DNA of 64,000 nt from Ditylenchus dipsaci (taxonomy: Eukaryota > Nematoda > Chromadorea > Rhabditida > Anguinidae): assembly GCA_004194705.1 (NCBI GenBank), contig SADC01000146.1, positions 186,001 to 250,000 of the forward strand. The letters run 5' to 3'. The notes under the pieces are model-generated. The model saw nothing but the letters and a program-made list of their open reading frames with translations, ran no database searches and was not told the DNA's origin. Shown one piece after another: positions 41,521 to 52,384 of this stretch; position 1 is the stretch's first letter; every line of letters begins with the position of its first letter. The position numbers and the translations under genes are program-made.

Positions 41521-42180
41521 GTATTACATCAACTTGATACAAATTATGACTTGACACATCAACTTCATACACTGACAACTTGATACATCGACTTGATACA
41601 CTGTCAACTTGATACATCTTCAAAAAAGTAGCTTGAAAATTAAGTTTTAGAGACATCCAAAAGTACCTTTTTTGACCATTTTAAAGGGATTCAAGGCTGT
41701 ATTGGGGTGGAAAAATAACCGAAGAAAGGATCACTTTGAGTAAAAAGCAAGATGTTGAATATAATTTCGAATAGTGGGGCCTACCGCATAAATAAACTCT
41801 GGTATGCATGCTTTTTCATGCATCCAGAGTCACTTTCGAGTGATTTGCGTCTAAGGTATGTATGTGTGCGCATCTCAACCCCAGCAACCAAGCCCTGCGC
41901 CCCCGAAGGTCGCAGGGGGCTTGGTTGGTTAGAGATGCGCGCACTCACTTACCTTATACATATTCCGAGCAAGACTCTTGATCATAAAATGCATATAGAG
42001 TCTCCTTTTGCCACGAACCATGTTGAAAAACATGATAATAACGGTATACTTAGTAAATTTTCGAGCTACTTTTCGGAAGATGTATCAAGTTGATGTATCA
42101 AGTCGACAGTGTATCAAGTCGATGTATCAAGTCGTCAGTGTATCAAGTTGATGTATCAAGTCATAATTTGTATCAAGTCG
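41521..42180. mobile_element. Element with ACTTGATACATC words, core inside
   Basis: CAACTTGATACATC words at 41,530-41,630 face TGATGTATCAAGTCG words at 42,082-42,180. Between them is a nested-hairpin core copy (41,755-42,030), so the core occurs in yet another outer context. Confidence 0.8.
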
Positions 42181-42317
42181 TATGGCGTCCATTCTAAAGA
42201 CCGCGCCTTTTTTTTTCATACTGAACAGAACGGTAAAAACAGAATCTAAAAACTAATCAAAAATTGGTTAACACAGCCTTCCAAAACAAAGACCGCACCG
42301 CGACCGCCGTCAACCCT

Positions 42318-42690
42318 TAAACGAGGGCTGAAAAAACAAAACAGAGAAGATACCTAAGGCCAAAGCAAAGGATAGGGGGACCAAGGCAAAATTTGGCACT
42401 GTACCGGTCATAATGTGTACCCGGTCGTTGGTATACCAATTTTTATAACTTATGTTTTTTTCGAAAAATTTGCAGGCATAGTCATATATAACTTTATGCT
42501 TAAAATGTAGCCATGCTTTCTGGCGTCATTTCAGGTATAAACTTGTATAATATCATGTCCACTAGAGCACCGACAAAATGTAGCCTTTGAAGCACTTACA
42601 AAACTGCCAGAATGCCCCTGTTTGGACCAAGGTTGAGATCAAGGCAAATTTTCACGAAAAAAAAAATATTTCGAAATTTTGATCTGATGT
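42318..42690. other. Repeat fragments, no gene
   Basis: GAGAAGATACCTAAGGCCAAAG at 42,342 has a counterpart near 55,786; GGGGGACCAAGGCAAA follows from the nested-hairpin family. No exon supported. Confidence 0.45.
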
Positions 42691-42694
42691 GTTT

Positions 42695-43965
42695 TTTGTC
42701 GGGGGCGACGGTGAATTCATCCTCAACCAATTCATCCTCGGTGAATTCATCCTCGGTGAATTCATCCTCTAGCGAATTCATCCTCCGGTGAATTCATCCT
42801 CGGTGAATTCATCCTCCTTTTTGTCTTGACAGGAAATATAGTTGTTATAATTTTTAAACTAAGGTTAAAGGGTTTTGTTCACCCCAAATGGTCCCAAACC
42901 ATCCGAAGCCACCCCAAACCACTCAAAACCACCTTAAAGACCCCGAATGGTCTCAAACCATCCAAAACCAACTCAAACCTCTTAAAACAACCAGCTAGTG
43001 AATTTAAGTGAATTTAACGCCATAAAATGGCTCTGAATCACACAAGTGCGGCCTTAATCACTAAAAACCCGATTTTAGCATACCAAAATTTTATGCTGAA
43101 GATCGTTTGATAATACCAATAATACCAACCACTCAATTTACGAACATTTACCAAACCGAACCAAGTGGTCGTCCACTTGGATGAAACTTTTTTTACGTTT
43201 TCGCGTCCCGAAACATTTCTTTCACTAGCAACCTCTACATCACCCCTGAGAATCCATGCACCAACCAAGTGGTCGACCACTTGGATCAAAAAAACTTTTA
43301 CGTTTTCGGGTTCCAAATTAATTTTTTTGCGCTAATTCGAGCATGCTGAAGATGGTTTGACAGTGGTAAAATTACATTTTATAAATAAATTTTTGAGTTA
43401 TTGGTAATTCTTGATTTATCAAAATCAATCGTTAGCGATAAATCGAAAATTTCTTGATAAAACGTGATTTTACCACTGTCAAACCATCTTCAGCATGCTC
43501 GAATTAGTGCAGAAAATTTTTTTTGGAACTCTAAAAAGTAAAAAAAATTTGATCCAAGTGGTTGACCACCTGGTTTACGACCACTTGGTATAAATTGGGG
43601 AGGGGTTGCTGTCACCGAGGTTACTAGTTCGAGTCCCACTAAGTGTAAACTTTTTTTGCTTCCATTTTTAGGCTATCCAGGTGGACACCCACCTGACCAG
43701 GAGTTATATACCCAGGAATTTTGGTTAGGGGTGGTCAATTCTTGGGCCTTGTTTGGTCCCGACATCAATAAGGGTGCTCTCTGAGGGTGCCCCACAAAAT
43801 GAGGGTGCTCTCTTAATATATAAAAATCAGGTCTTTAAACATATTCTGCCCAGGACAAAAAGGAGGATGAATTCACCGAGGATGAATTCGTTAGAGGATG
43901 AATTCACCGGAGGATGAATTCACCGAGGATGAATTGGTTGAGGATGAATTCACCTAGAGCCTTTG
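42695..43965. mobile_element. Element with GAGGATGAATTCACC words at both ends
   Basis: GGTGAATTCATCCTC repeats about six times at 42,709-42,820 and GAGGATGAATTCACC six times at 43,862-43,953. The inner borders (TTTTTGTCTTGACAGG and CAGGACAAAAAGGAGG) are also inverted. Nested inside are CCAAGTGG MITE copies and a field of CCACCCCAAAC words (42,880-42,995). Confidence 0.75.
43156..43577. mobile_element. CCAAGTGG-family MITE plus a fragment of a second copy
   Basis: A fragment (43,156-43,215, CCAAGTGGTCGTCCACTTGG) precedes a complete foldback at 43,263-43,577 with GATGGTTTGACAGTGGTAAA and its complement. Confidence 0.85.
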
Positions 43966-44245
43966 TCGGGTGGATTTGCGGGCAGGAGTAGATTGCGACA
44001 ATTCAAATTGCGACAAAATCATGGGTCTTATTTGGCAAATATTTGCCGAATAATACCGATCATTTTGTCGCAGTTTGAACTGTCGCAAGCTACTATTGCC
44101 CGGATTTGCAATAATTTCGTTTGGCGTAAAAAATTAAGCGGTTAAAAAGAAAAATTAAATTAACTGAGGATCGAAAAATTCCAATTTCCAGTCAAAATAC
44201 ACCCCCCCCCTTAAAGTTCGTCCTCCTTTAATATTAGGGTGCTTT
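43590..44245. other. Repeat fragments, box-B-like site, no gene
   Basis: TACTAGTTCGAGTCCCACT at 43,622 fits a pol III B box and is followed by a T-run, as in the tRNA-like elements. GGCTATCCAGGTGGACACCC belongs to the 160-bp repeat. An inverted pair AATTGCGACAAAATCATG / AACTGTCGCAAGC brackets 44,005-44,090. Confidence 0.45.
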
Positions 44246-44253
44246 TTCATAAG

Positions 44254-44407
44254 TAGGGTTGTCGAGCCGAAGGCTCGAAATCGAACTTTCGGCTCGAAAG
44301 TTCGGTTTTTTTTCGAACTTCGAGCCGAGTCGAAGGCTCGAAAGTTTCGAGCTTCGAACTTCGAGCCGAGCCGAAGGCTCGAAAATTTCGAAGGCTCGAC
44401 AACCCTA
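44254..44407. mobile_element. 154-bp hAT-like element made of CGAAGGCTCGAAA words
   Basis: TAGGGTTGTCGAGCC and GGCTCGACAACCCTA are the ends. TTCATAAG flanks both sides exactly (44,246-44,253 and 44,408-44,415). The whole interior consists of GAGCCGAAGGCTCGAAA, TTCGAGC and CGAACTTCGAG words: only recognition-type sequence and no cargo. Confidence 0.93.
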
Positions 44408-44639
44408 TTCATAAGGTTTCATAAAAAAGAGATTTGGGACAAAATGGGACAAAAGTAACATAACGTCAGCGCACCCTAAAATCAATGTAAAATTTATGTT
44501 TCCTGTATGAGATTTTGGACTAGCAATTTAAAAAACCTTGAAATTTGGCTCGGGATCAGCCCGAAAGACATAAAAACCACGACCCCGAACTCTACAAGAG
44601 AGTAAAACCCCGACCCAAAACCCTTCCTGAAGGCACTTT

Positions 44640-44752
44640 TCTGTCTCCACTGTGACATCAGAATGATAGTGACACTGGAATATTTAATCGAGTGTCACTG
44701 TCACTGTCATTCTGATGTTATTGTCAGTGTCACTGTCAAAATTGGAAACACA
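44640..44752. repeat. GTGACACTGTCA word element just upstream of SMC4
   Basis: AGTGACACT, TGTCACTGTCA and CATTCTGATG words in both orientations end at CAAAATTGGAAACACAG, a variant of the hAT-like end. No target duplication seen. It stops 45 bases before the SMC4 start codon, so it may lie in the promoter or 5' UTR. Confidence 0.6.
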
Positions 44753-44785
44753 GAATATACATCCAAATATGTCACAGTCTAAATA

Positions 44786-44797
44786 ATTTTCAGAGCA
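44786..44797 (+). promoter_or_regulatory. Candidate trans-splice or 5' UTR splice acceptor of SMC4
   Basis: AATTTTCAG ends four bases before the SMC4 ATG and matches the TTTTCAG acceptors of the gene's own introns. In nematodes this placement usually marks spliced-leader addition. A cis intron in the 5' UTR is the alternative. Confidence 0.5.
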
Positions 44798-47700
44798 ATG
44801 CCAGTTCCCGTGGGTAAAAAATCTGATAAGGGATCAAAGGGAAAGCAGAGATGCACAGAAGATGGACAACAAGAAGAAAATACTGTGAAGCATACAGCGC
44901 CAGAAGGATACGATGAAAATGGTTCGTTTCTTCTTATTTTTATTCGTCTATTTCTAATACTTTCTTTCCAGAGGATCTGTTAACTATGGAAATTCCTCCT
45001 CCTCCAGAACATGTGATGGACTCTGAAGGCTCGGTTGGTGAAAGGCTGATGATCTCGCACATTGTGGTGGAGAATTTCAAGTCCTACTATGGCACTCAAA
45101 CTATAGGTCCTTTCCACAAGGTACAGCTTTTTTTACCTGTGGTTCTTCATACTAGTAAATCCTCTTTTTCAGAATTTCACTGCAGTGATCGGTCCAAATG
45201 GAAGTGGCAAAAGCAATGTTATCGATGCGCTTCTCTTTGTATTCGGATATCGTGCTTCGAAAATTCGTTCAAAAAAGCTTAGTGTGTTGATTCATTCGTC
45301 TGCTGGCCGAGACGATATTCCAAGCTGTACAGTAGCCGTCAATTTTCAAAGAATTGTGGATATCGTGAGCGTTTTCCTCACATTCTACTTTTACTTAATT
45401 TGGCCTATTTGAGAGTCGAAATGAATGGAGAGTCACGCCAGGCAGTCAATTCTTCGTGTCGAGGACTGCTTTTCGTGACAACACAAGCCGATACACGTTG
45501 AATGGCAAAGTATTCATTTGTTTATTTATTAGACTTTTACGATTCCAAAATTTTCAGACTGCTACCTTTAAAGAAATCTCTGTTACGTTGCGTCGATGTG
45601 GTATCGACTTGCTGCACAATCGCTTTCTTATTCTGCAGGTAATTATTTTATTTGGAGTTAATGATTTTAATAATGTGACCTCTGCGCCCTAAAAATATCC
45701 GACATTTTTACATTTTTATGTACGGGAAAAGACTTCCTTTGTGGTTAGTAAAGAGTGTGCTATGGAAATGCATCGTTGCATGATTTTTCGCGCATGATAA
45801 TTTTTAGCTGTTTTGCTTTTCCAGGGAGAAGTTGAGCAAATCTCCTTGATGAAGCCCAAGCCGAAAATGACAATGAGGAAGGAATGCTAGAGTACCTTGA
45901 AGACATCATCGGCTCCAGTAGACTTAAATTGCCAATTAATAAGCTTCTCTACAAACTAGATGGAATTCAAGAACAAAGAGCAGCCCAGCTTCTGAGACTC
46001 AAATACGCTGAAAAAGAACGTCTTACACTGGTGGAGCCTGTCAAGGAAATTCTTGCAGTTCTAAGATTGGAAACCGCATTCAGTTTGGTGGAGAACAAAA
46101 TATTTTCCTGCAAAAGGTAGTAATTTTGATTTATTTGTTCGACTTTATCACCAAAATTTATTCCCTTTGTAGGTTGAGAATTACGGACACGTTGGTTGAA
46201 GCAGCAGAAGGGCATGAGAAGTGCTTACAGGAAGTATCGTCGACACAGTCACTATTGCAGGTTCAAAGCGAGCAGAACAAAAAGCTCAAGAGCGAGAAGA
46301 AGGAATTGGAGAAGTGGGTGTCATTTTTTGATGACCAATTTTATTTATAAGAAGTTTGCTTACAGGGTGCTGGAAAGATACCAACAAGATCTTTCCGAGG
46401 TGCAAACCGAGCTTGGCACTCAAAACCAGAATGTTTCCAAAGGCAAAAACGACATTGAAAGACTCAAAAAACGTGAAATGAAATTGCAAGAGGACATTGT
46501 TAAGAAAGAAAAACAAGTAAGTCCATAATATTTAATGTGTTGCTGACATTATCTCGGCATGTTTTCAGATTGCCGACTTGAAGAGCCTCCCTGAAAAAGC
46601 AGAAGCCAACATTGAAGCATTTAAAGAAACTTTGCGGGAAGCGGAGGAGCAAATCAGCCAGAACAGAAGTTATATCGAGCAAAAGTTGGGCGAGGTCGAA
46701 GAAAAGACTAGTTCGTTGAAAGTGCAAAGAAAGAAATTGGATGTCGAGTTGGCCACACATAGTGTCACAGAGGATGCAGTCCAAAGCAAGGTATCATGAT
46801 CTTGTCGCCGTCGCTTGTGGCGTTCAATGTGTACTTTTTCAGCTTTCTTTGGCACAAGAAGAGTTAAACTTTCTGCAAGCAGATGAAGATACTCAAAAGA
46901 AGGTGTTAGTTGAGCTGAACAACAAGTTGACCGATCTCAGACAAAACCTTGTTATTCGTACTAGGTAAGACAAATAACTGTTAAGCTTAATCTAAGAATC
47001 GCGATCTTAGAGAATACAACGAAACACAAGGAATTCTATCTGGCTTGTCTGCGGAAAAAATCCGACTGGAAGAGGAATGTGTATCTTTGCGGAAGAAGGA
47101 GTCTGCTCTGATGGATCAAATCAGGGAAGCTCAATCGGAAATCGAAGAATCTCGCCAATCAGCTGAACAATTCCGTAGCTCCAACCGTCTTTTGCAGGCT
47201 CTGATGCAGCAGAAACAACAGGGTCACATAGCCGGAATCTACGGTCGACTAGTGAGTGATTCTGCTTAGCCTATAGAGATTACTTAATCCTTTTTCTGGG
47301 TGATTTGGGTGCCATCGACTCTAAGTATGATGTGGCCATTTCTACCACCTGTGGTGCTCTTGACAACATTGTCGTAGACAGGTTATTTTCGTTCGCAAGT
47401 GTTATTTGGGCTATTGTTAAAATATTTTTCAGCGTCAATACGGCACAGAAATGCATCGAATTCTTGAAGCGGGAAAGGCTCGGCATCGCGTCCTTCATTG
47501 CGTTAGATAAGCAGCAAAAACTGATCACTCACATGAGGAACAAGCCCAAAACGTAATGTATCTTTTTTTTTCAAATCTCCACTTCTCTTTTGCAGGCCAG
47601 AAGATGCTCCACGTCTATTTGACCTTATTCGGGTTGCTGATGAAGAAGTTCTTCCCGCGTTCTATTATGCTCTCACAGATACGCTCATTGCTGAAGACAT

Positions 47701-50700
47701 TTCCATGTGAGCAAGTCATTGAAAGTCTAATGTTTCATATATGCAGTATTTTTTTACAGCGCGGCTCGGGTTTCCATGCCAACATACTCAGGTGGCAAGC
47801 GCTGGCGAACAGTAACTTTGAAAGGAGAAGTGGTTGAAGTATCTGGAGCCATGACTGGAGGTGGAAATGCACAGCGAATTGGTAAAATAGGCAGCACGGT
47901 CAAAGTGGACACAAGCAAGTCGACCTCCGACAATGCTAAAGACCTGTCTAAGCTGAATCAACGGTTGAAGGAAATTGAAGCAGAATTAGTCGAAGTTCGT
48001 CAGAAGCTAGCCAAATCTGACGGTGATTACCGAAATAAAAATGAAGAACTCAATCGCATCTACAAGCTTGCAACCGATTCCGAAGCTGACAAGAATGTGG
48101 GTTTTTATTCGCGTTTAGTCCTATTAAAAAGTGTTATACCAAACCCATTTAAGAACTTGGAGCAGAGCATTTTGCTTATTGCCGATCAAGTCGCTTCGCA
48201 AGTGGAGAAGATAAAAAGTCTGTTGCAGATCCCGCGTTCCTTGAAAATTTGCAGCTTAGGGAGTTGAAGAGAGGTGAAAATTTTCTGTAGATCAATTTTT
48301 CGCATTATACTATTGTCAATTCAGAGAGCGAGGAAATCTGTAAAGTGACTTGCAAGCTGAGGTCTGAATTTCGTTTTTTGACGGAGGAGATTGACAACAT
48401 CGAGAAGAAGATTGTGGGACCACAAAAAGAGGAGCTACACAGGGCGGAGAGCCGAAAAAAGAATGCTGAAAAGTCCATTGCTGTTGAGAAATCTTCAATT
48501 GCATCAAACAAAAGAAACTTGTCAAAGGCCGAGAAGTGCATGGCAGATTTGCAAGTGGACCTTGAGCGAGCTTCCGAGAACATACAGTCCGAGGAGTCCA
48601 AAATAGCCGATTCAGAAGCTCTAATTGTGGAACTGCAATCGCTTGTCACTCAACACTCAGAAAAGATCAGACATGCTGAAGAAGCTCTTAAGAATTCGAT
48701 GGAAAGTGCTAAAAGTCTGAATGCGGAAGAGCTGGAACTACAGGCAAGGCTAAAAGTCTTAAATGAAAAGTGTCAAGCACTGGGAAGTAAGATGAAAGAT
48801 CTGGAATGCAAAATTGCTGTCATCGAGAAGAATGTAAAGTGTTTTTGATTACTATCAGGGGACTTGCAAAAGTGTCTCAATTCTAGGTTACGAAATTGCC
48901 ATTCTTCAGTTTGCAGGATCTCGATAGCATGCCTGAAGAGGTTAAGAGTACTAACAATGACAAACTTCTGAACAAGATTTTTTCCGAAGAGCTTCCTACC
49001 GATTCAATAGAACGTGAGAATTTGGAAGTAAGTTGTTTTCTATGGTTATGTTACTCACTAAAAAATGGTTTTTAACAGCGGTCTGCTGAACCATCTAACG
49101 TACAAGCCGGAACTAATGGTGATGAAAAAAGACTTGCCTCTAAGGCTGTCTGCGTGCAGCCAGAAACATCAGCGGTGGGGGTTGGAAAACTTCCAAGGTA
49201 CAAGGATGAAGTCATTAGACAATTTAACGTAAGCGATCGTTTATCGTGAATATGTAAACGAATAAATTTCGTTCCAGAATGAACTGTTGGAGAAGCTGCT
49301 AAACAGGTTGGATGAGATACGATCTCGATCAGCCAACAAGGACGCGTGTAGCATGGGAGTTCTAAATGACTATAATGATAGGGTCAAATAATTTAGCTGT
49401 TTACACTTAAAGCAACAGCCCCAACTTATTCTTCATTCAGGTCAAGAGTTACAACGCTGAGTCGGAGGTTTTCCAACGGATTTCCAAACAACGAGATTTG
49501 CACAGGGAGTTTTGCCAAAAGCTCAGAAATTTGAGATTGAGCGAGTTCATGACTGGCTTTCATAAAATTGGATTGGCCCTGAAGGACATGTACCAGATGA
49601 TTACGAGTGAATAAGCTTTAACATTTAGTACCAATTTCATTTCTAATGTTTCAGTGGGTGGCGATGCATCATTGGACCTTGTAGATTCGCTCGATCCTTT
49701 AGTGAAGGAATAAGCTTCGGGTAATTAATCCATTTAACTTATTTCATTTGAAAATGTATCTATGTTTTTCAGTGTCCGTCCTCCGAAAAAGTCATGGAAA
49801 CAAATCGTTAATTTATCTGGCGGTGAGAAGACCTTGGCATCTCTGGCATTTGTATTTGGACTGCATTCTTGTAATAACTTTTGGGTAATCTAAATAAAGC
49901 TCGTGATCTCCTTATCAATTTTAGATCGACCAACTCCATTGTACGTGATGGATGAAATTGACGTAAAGCAGTTAAAAACTTCTATGGTCGGATTCAAACA
50001 GTCTCATAAATTTAGGCTGCCCTTGATTTTCGAAATGTCTCAATCATATCCAGCTACATATTGGAAAAGACAAAGAATGCCCAATTTGTTGTTATTTCTC
50101 TGAGGAATAACATGTTTGAGAGGGGTGACAGGATCGTCGGCATCTATAAGATTCATGACTGCACCCAAAATGCTGTTCTTGATCCGAAAGCGGCTGAAAG
50201 AGAACGCAAAAAGGTTGAATCGGGTTCTTTTTATTCGTTATATTAAAAATTTTCGCTTTTAGAATGTCAGAGCTTTGAAGGAATTCTCAAAGAAAAGAGT
50301 TAGCGGACAGGTAACTCTTGGTGGTGTCATTCTTTAAAGGACCATGGTTCTTGCGCGCAGTGGCATGAGCAAAATTTGAATTGGCGGGGACACTTCTCTT
50401 TCGTCTCGCAGTGTGCCCTTTGGAGTCATTTCAAGCGACTCCAAAGAGTAAATATTGAGACGAAAGAGAAGTGTCCCCCGCCAATTCAAATTTTGCTCAT
50501 GCCACTGCGCGCAAGAACCATGGTCCTTTAATACATTGCTTATTTTGCTAGATAGGAGTATAACCACCCACTCAATATGAGTATAAGAAAAATTATTGAT
50601 TTTATAGACGTACAGCTAAACCATGGCTACAAACAGTATGAAAGACATTGTGTTCAAAAATATTTTTTTACACTTACCGTATTACCTCTAATAAACGCCC

Positions 50701-51066
50701 CTGCCTCTAAACGACCCCCCCCCCCCCCCCAAATTTGACTAAGATTTTAGAGTTAACACATTTTTGATTGACAATTTCAAAAATTTCAGAGGTTTGAAAA
50801 ATAACGACCTGGGGCGCCTATTAGAGGAAGTACGGTAAATTGAGTGGGGTGGTTATAAAAAGTTATGGCAGTTTGAAAGTGTTACAATTTCTTGAATAAC
50901 CCTGTACTCATACGGCTCCGCTTATTTTTTGCAGAGTCATGAGGATCGAACACTAATCGCAGAAATATCAATGAATGAAGATGTCGACTTGGATGGAATC
51001 ACTAATGAGGATGTTTTGAAGAAACTTAGCTTGTCCCAGTGGATGAAACACCCAGAATTAGTCTAG
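44798..51066 (+). CDS. SMC4: Condensin subunit SMC4 (structural maintenance of chromosomes 4)
   Basis: SMC4 pairs with SMC2 as the ATPase core of condensin, which compacts mitotic chromosomes in the nucleus. About 27 exons are joined by mostly 45-60-base introns with TTTTCAG-type acceptors. The head begins at 45,030 (SHIVVENFKSYYGTQTIGPF); Walker A GPNGSGKSNVIDALLF is at 45,190; FFVSRTAFRDNTSRYTLNGK near 45,449; GMLEYLEDIIGSSRLK near 45,881. The first coiled coil follows, then the hinge (GRLGDLGAIDSKYDVAIS, SGAMTGGGNAQRIGK, 47,240-47,890), the second coiled coil (48,300-49,600), the signature LSGGEKTLASLAFVFGLH (49,816), Walker B PLYVMDEID across an intron to AALDFRNVSII, and ISLRNNMFERGDRIVGIYK. 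The last exon (50,935-51,066) is after an intron with two MITEs. Single-base deficits at about 45,860, 48,214 and 49,699, and a CTG instead of CAG acceptor at 47,298, look like sequence errors. Confidence 0.97.
50331..50532. mobile_element. 202-bp near-perfect foldback in the last SMC4 intron
   Basis: TTTAAAGGACCATGGTTCTT and its complement bound two 95-base arms that differ at very few positions; the turn is a GGAGTCATTTCAAGCGACTCC hairpin. The arm contains GCAAAATTTGAATTGGCGGG, shared with 37,060-37,080. Confidence 0.9.
50675..50837. mobile_element. CCGTATT-family MITE in the last SMC4 intron
   Basis: TACCGTATTACCTCTAATAA, a long C-run, and the inverted end TTAGAGGAAGTACGGTA are present. 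Shorter than the other copies. Confidence 0.85.
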
Positions 51067-51107
51067 GACCCGCTCAAAGAAGTTGGAATTTTGTAATAGC
51101 TTGGCCA

Positions 51108-51295
51108 CAATGAAGGAGCGAGTCGAGGTATGAGGTGTAAGGTAAGAAGTGCGAAGTCTGTTTCTTTTTATCCAGTATATAGTTTTTAAGTAGGCAAAAT
51201 TACTTTCACATCACTAAAATGACAAAATATGGCTGGTTTACGGCGCTTCAAAGATCTCCCACCTCGACCTCGCACCTCCATTGTGACCATGACAA
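51108..51295. repeat. GAGGTGCGA word field downstream of SMC4
   Basis: GAGTCGAGGTATGAGGTGTA on the left and ACCTCGACCTCGCACCTCC on the right match the element at 20,738-21,930. It begins 40 bases after the SMC4 stop codon, so it probably lies in the 3' UTR or beyond. The first AATAAA after the stop is at 51,503. Confidence 0.65.
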
Positions 51296-51544
51296 AAAAC
51301 ATAGTGTAGTTGGAAATAGTTTCAAATCTCCTTCTCCATGATTAATTTCTTCACCCGTATTTTTAATTGAATATATTTTAGGCTCTTTGCAGAAGTCACT
51401 CCTCTTAAAGTGGGCAAGAGATATCATAACAAAGAAGACTAGAATATATTGTCGATTTTTGTTGTCCATACTGTTTAGTGTCTGTATTTCGTATCGCACA
51501 GTCAATAAAGATATGAGGATCTGGTTACCCTAATGTCTGTAATA

Positions 51545-51840
51545 GAACCCTAGTCGCTTATTTTTTTAACCTCTCTCTAGGAAGCTTTTACTAGAAAGAG
51601 GTTTCTATGAGAGACGGGGCTTGTATTTATGTCCCTAGCCGTTCGCGGCGCTTTTTCAAAATACTATTAAAACTAGACGAACAGGCGCCATCTGGCGCCT
51701 AACAATGTTTTTTTTCGATCAAAAAACAACTACCCCGGTACCTCTATCTGGTACTCTTATTTGGTACACATCTCTGCGTGCCTCCACTTGGCATCTTTAT
51801 CTATGTACCGATACTTGGGTAACTTCATGCAGGTAGCACG
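51545..51840. other. Short palindromes, no gene
   Basis: CTCTCTAGGAAGC / AGAAAGAGGTTTC and GGCGCCATCTGGCGCC are small inverted repeats. Degenerate GGTACCTCT words near 51,735-51,830 resemble the minisatellite that starts at 52,385. Confidence 0.4.
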
Positions 51841-51844
51841 ACAC

Positions 51845-52225
51845 GCCGTATTTTCTCTAATCAACGCCCCTCCCTGATTCAAAATTGTGTTTTGGCATTG
51901 TGTTTGATATAAGTGGTTAAAAGTGTGTCAAAAGCACGATAAAATTCTTACCACAGGTGATGATCGTGAAAGGTATAAAAAGGTATACCGTATATCCTCT
52001 ATTGAAGGTCTCGGTGGCTTTATTATTCAACCCTATAAAGGTCGGAAAGAATTTGGGTCGATTTCGATATTTGTGTGTGCTCAACCAGAATCTAAAAAGT
52101 GGAATTAGATGAACTCGTGCTAACTAAGAAAACGCAAAAACAGAATTGAAAAATCATTTTTCTGGGCCAAGATAGTAGTCCCTGAGGGGAGACTTTATTA
52201 GAGAGAGCGCCTTTGAAAGAGAATA
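51845..52225. mobile_element. CCGTATT-family MITE, diverged, with a second end inside
   Basis: GCCGTATTTTCTCTAATCAA at the left and a worn inverted end near 52,190-52,222 bound it. TACCGTATATCCTCTATTGA at 51,984 begins an inner copy with GTGCTCAACCAGAATCTAAA. Confidence 0.6.
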
Positions 52226-52384
52226 TAAAGTAGGTAAGTAAGTATTCATCGGTATGTTTATTTAAAACCCATGTGGAGGTATACCCACACGTATGGGTAT
52301 ATATCTATACCCACGTTTATTTTATTTAGGCCAACGTACGATAATAGAAAAAGATCAACTGAGTAACATCACCTGGGATCTGCC

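Larger units (their letters stand above)
41234..42317. mobile_element. Outer shell of a four-layer nest, GCGGTC words
   Basis: AGGGTTGACGGCGGTCGCGG and its complement are the ends. About 105 bases of arm (AAAGACCGCACCGCGACC, GTTAACACAGCC, GAACAGAACGGTAAAAACAG) are inverted at 42,200-42,317. Inside are, in order, a foldback (41,353-41,519), a pair of inverted GATGTATCAAGTCG fields and a nested-hairpin core. Confidence 0.85.

Noticed and set aside
44798..51066. SMC4 as a pseudogene because of frame breaks
   Set aside because: The breaks are single missing bases mostly in base runs, while all ATPase motifs, the hinge and more than 20 introns are intact; sequence error is the simpler reading.
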